Of a stretch of 5,646 nucleotides of DNA, positions 4,527 through 5,646 are shown piece by piece. The stretch spans positions 1 to 5,646 of the forward strand of contig JAFUXW010000027.1 in assembly GCA_017477035.1 (NCBI GenBank), read 5' to 3'. Each line of letters begins with the position of its first letter. The first letter of the stretch is position 1. Under the pieces are notes generated by a model. The model was not told the origin of the DNA and searched no databases. It was given only the letters and a program-made list of their open reading frames with translations. This DNA comes from Alphaproteobacteria bacterium. Its GTDB lineage: Bacteria; Pseudomonadota; Alphaproteobacteria; RF32; CAG-239. The position numbers and the translations under genes are program-made.

Positions 4527-4964
4527 ATGGAAATAATTAAAAGAAGCGCGGTGGTAAAAATAGACCTATCGAAAATGACCGAAGCACAAGCGAAAGCCTT
4601 TTGGGAGGCAGAGCAAAAATTAATCGAGGCCGGAGTTACATTTGACACCGGAATGGAAATAAAGGACGGCGTGCGCGAATGGTTTTTTGACGAGACCACG
4701 CGGGGCCTGGTAAAAACGGAAATCGAAACCTGGCCGCTCCAAGACGAAAAAGTAACCAAAGATATTGTGGACGAGCTGATTATGCGGGAATTAAACGGGC
4801 TCGACGATATTTTAGATGCCCTCGAAAAGCTAAAGCTGATTGACACGAGTTACCTCGGCTACGGTACGGAAAGCGATGGCTGGTGTTGGTTCGAAAGAAA
4901 TCCGAGCCGCGAGGAAAAGTTAAAGGTTTTAGCCACGATGGGCTACGACATAAGCAGGCTTTGA
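4527..4964 (+). CDS. Small acidic protein, unknown function
   Basis: This 145-aa protein starts with ATG 7 nt after AAGGA (4515-4519) in leader copy 3. It is strongly acidic (roughly net -11). It opens with a helix (MTEAQAKAFWEAEQKLIEAG), then VTFDTGMEIKDGVREWFFDE, a pattern (a G-x-TFDTG turn followed by an R-x-W core and a second acidic turn) that I associate with small hypothetical proteins of Bacillota phages, without a known role. The middle is a long helical region (VTKDIVDELIMRELNGLDDILDAL). The C-terminus has GYGTESDGWCWFERNPS. There is no signal peptide, membrane segment or catalytic motif. Its acidity is compatible with DNA mimicry or another anti-defence role, but nothing in the sequence shows that. 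It stands alone between two full repeat copies. Confidence 0.8.
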   Translation: MEIIKRSAVVKIDLSKMTEAQAKAFWEAEQKLIEAGVTFDTGMEIKDGVREWFFDETTRGLVKTEIETWPLQDEKVTKDIVDELIMRELNGLDDILDALEKLKLIDTSYLGYGTESDGWCWFERNPSREEKLKVLATMGYDISRL

Positions 4965-4974
4965 TCAAGGCTCC

Positions 4975-4994
4975 GGTGGGGTTAACGCCCCGCC
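4975..4994 (+). terminator. GC-rich terminator-like hairpin, copy in fourth unit
   Basis: GGTGGGG (4975-4981) pairs with CCCCGCC (4988-4994) including one G-U pair, around a 6-nt loop, 10 nt after the stop at 4964. The T-tract after it (TGAATCTTTCT) is poor. Loop sequence and 5' arm differ from the copy at 4375 while the pairing is kept. Confidence 0.5.
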
Positions 4995-5125
4995 TGAATC
5001 TTTCTGCACTATTTCTTCGATTTTAATGCAGAAAGGACTGGACTTCTTAAAAAATCCAAGCATTCATTGAGTTGTAAGCGGAGGCACGGTAGCCAAAGCA
5101 ATAACTTAGAAAAAAGGAACTTAAA
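4986..5125 (+). repeat. Conserved intergenic element, copy 4 (full form)
   Basis: Near-identical to copy 3 through 5046, then ACTGGA (5037-5042), 13 nt, CCAAGCATTCATTGA (5056-5070), a TTGTAA-containing variant like copy 1, GGCACGGTAGCC (5083-5094), ATAACTTAGAA and AAAAGGAAC before the ATG at 5126. It combines the TTGTAA of copy 1 with the GGCACGGTAGCC of copies 2 and 3. Confidence 0.88.
5000..5035 (+). repeat. 9-bp inverted repeat between terminator and leader, second copy
   Basis: CTTTCTGCA (5000-5008) and TGCAGAAAG (5027-5035), with an 18-nt spacer identical to that at 4411-4428. Confidence 0.7.
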
Positions 5126-5623
5126 ATGGAAAAATTGTTTATTATAAAAAACACACAGAACGAAAGATGGGGCTTATGGGGAACGGCCTACGGCGTATTC
5201 GGTGAGGAAACAGCCGAAAAACTCTGGAGTGCTACCTCGATATTAGTCCACGAGATCGGCGACTTTGATTCCAATCAAACGCAAGAATTACTGGACAGCC
5301 ACTGGGGTAAGCAGATCATCGGCGAATTCTGCCAAGAAATCGAAAACGGCACTTTTATCGATGCCTTCAGAAAGAAGAAAACAAAAGAGAGCCTGATCAG
5401 CGATTACGACTACTACGTGGGGCAACCAAAAAGAAAAACTCTACCGGAAGATACGCAAGCCGGAAAATACGAAAAATTCTGCGCTGAGCTGGAAAACCTA
5501 AGCCGCAAATACGGAATAGTAATTCAGGCGGTCGGTGGAGTTAAGCCGTTAACGAACGACTTTGAGGGGTATAACCCAGACCTCGACAGCGGCGATTTAA
5601 TGCCGGTTTGGAGCGAGGATTAA
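5126..5623 (+). CDS. Small acidic protein, unknown function
   Basis: This 165-aa protein is the longest of the array, with ATG 7 nt after AAGGA (5114-5118) in leader copy 4. It is acidic (net about -11). Residues 1-40 are rich in Gly/Trp/Phe (NERWGLWGTAYGVFGEETAE). The centre is helical with a run of lysines (FRKKKTKES). The C-terminal 50 residues contain a helix, KYEKFCAELENLSRKYGIVI, followed by a short strand QAVGGVKPL and an acidic tail DLDSGDLMPVWSED. The helix-plus-KYGIVIQ arrangement is one I have seen at the ends of small phage proteins of unknown function. No enzyme motif, signal peptide or membrane segment is visible. It is followed by the start of another GC hairpin and so is its own unit. 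Confidence 0.8.
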   Translation: MEKLFIIKNTQNERWGLWGTAYGVFGEETAEKLWSATSILVHEIGDFDSNQTQELLDSHWGKQIIGEFCQEIENGTFIDAFRKKKTKESLISDYDYYVGQPKRKTLPEDTQAGKYEKFCAELENLSRKYGIVIQAVGGVKPLTNDFEGYNPDLDSGDLMPVWSED

Positions 5624-5633
5624 CCTAAACCAC

Positions 5634-5646
5634 GGCGGGGCCGCAA
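5634..5646 (+). repeat. Start of a fifth conserved intergenic element, cut by window end
   Basis: GGCGGGG (5634-5640), 10 nt after the stop at 5623, equals the 5' arm of the GC hairpin at 4375 and sits at the same distance from the stop. The expected CCCCGCC arm lies beyond the edge. The array therefore probably continues to the right. Confidence 0.6.

Noticed and set aside
4250..4968. Minus-strand open frames at 4250-4465, 4505-4846 and 4780-4968
   Set aside because: They overlap the plus-strand small genes and the repeat elements, and their serine/phenylalanine-rich composition is typical of antisense shadows.
3051..5094. CRISPR-like repeats
   Set aside because: The repeated units are hundreds of bases apart with whole genes between them and are not of uniform spacing.
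4364..5125. Integron attC sites between the small genes
   Set aside because: The spacers hold two separate small inverted repeats plus a leader with no overall symmetry, lack the paired RYYYAAC/GTTRRRY core sites, and carry a ribosome binding site directly before each gene; no integrase is in the window.

Overview
The window looks like an accessory region of a bacterial chromosome, probably a prophage or related mobile element. The best guess is a Gram-positive-lineage gut-type host (Bacillota), based on strong AAGGA-type ribosome binding sites, moderate GC content and the gene mix; the sequence alone does not fix the species. All recognised genes are on the + strand.

Region 1 (1-378) is the C-terminal part of a divergent S-adenosylmethionine synthetase (MetK family), cut by the window edge. 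Region 2 (about 387-1565) is a complete AT-rich IS110-group insertion sequence. It has a 308-aa DEDD/Ser recombinase and a short right end. Its long non-coding left end folds as a bridge RNA (seekRNA). All four guide segments of that RNA can be read and matched to the sequences flanking the element and to its own ends, which defines a CT core at both junctions. Joining the ends in a circle would build a promoter, TTGACA - 17 nt - TAATAT, that does not exist in the integrated copy. Region 3 (1566-1762) holds a degraded terminator-like hairpin and a cluster of CTGGTCAC direct repeats. Region 4 (1763-3040) encodes a ParB-domain/N6-N4 DNA methyltransferase fusion. SAM synthetase plus methyltransferase makes a plausible self-supplied DNA-modification module, which the IS now splits.

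Region 5 (3031-5646) is the most unusual part: five small unrecognised genes in four transcription-like units. Each unit is preceded by a copy of a conserved intergenic element, and a further copy begins at the right edge. The element contains ACTGGA, exactly 13 variable bases, then CCAAGCATTCATTGA, usually GGCACGGTAGCC, then CATTAAC and an AAGGAAC ribosome binding site. In the last two complete units it is preceded by a GC-rich terminator-like hairpin and a 9-bp inverted repeat. The genes differ completely while the spacers are conserved. This gives a cassette-like array of accessory genes sharing one expression or recombination signal. It does not match an integron attC site or a CRISPR array.
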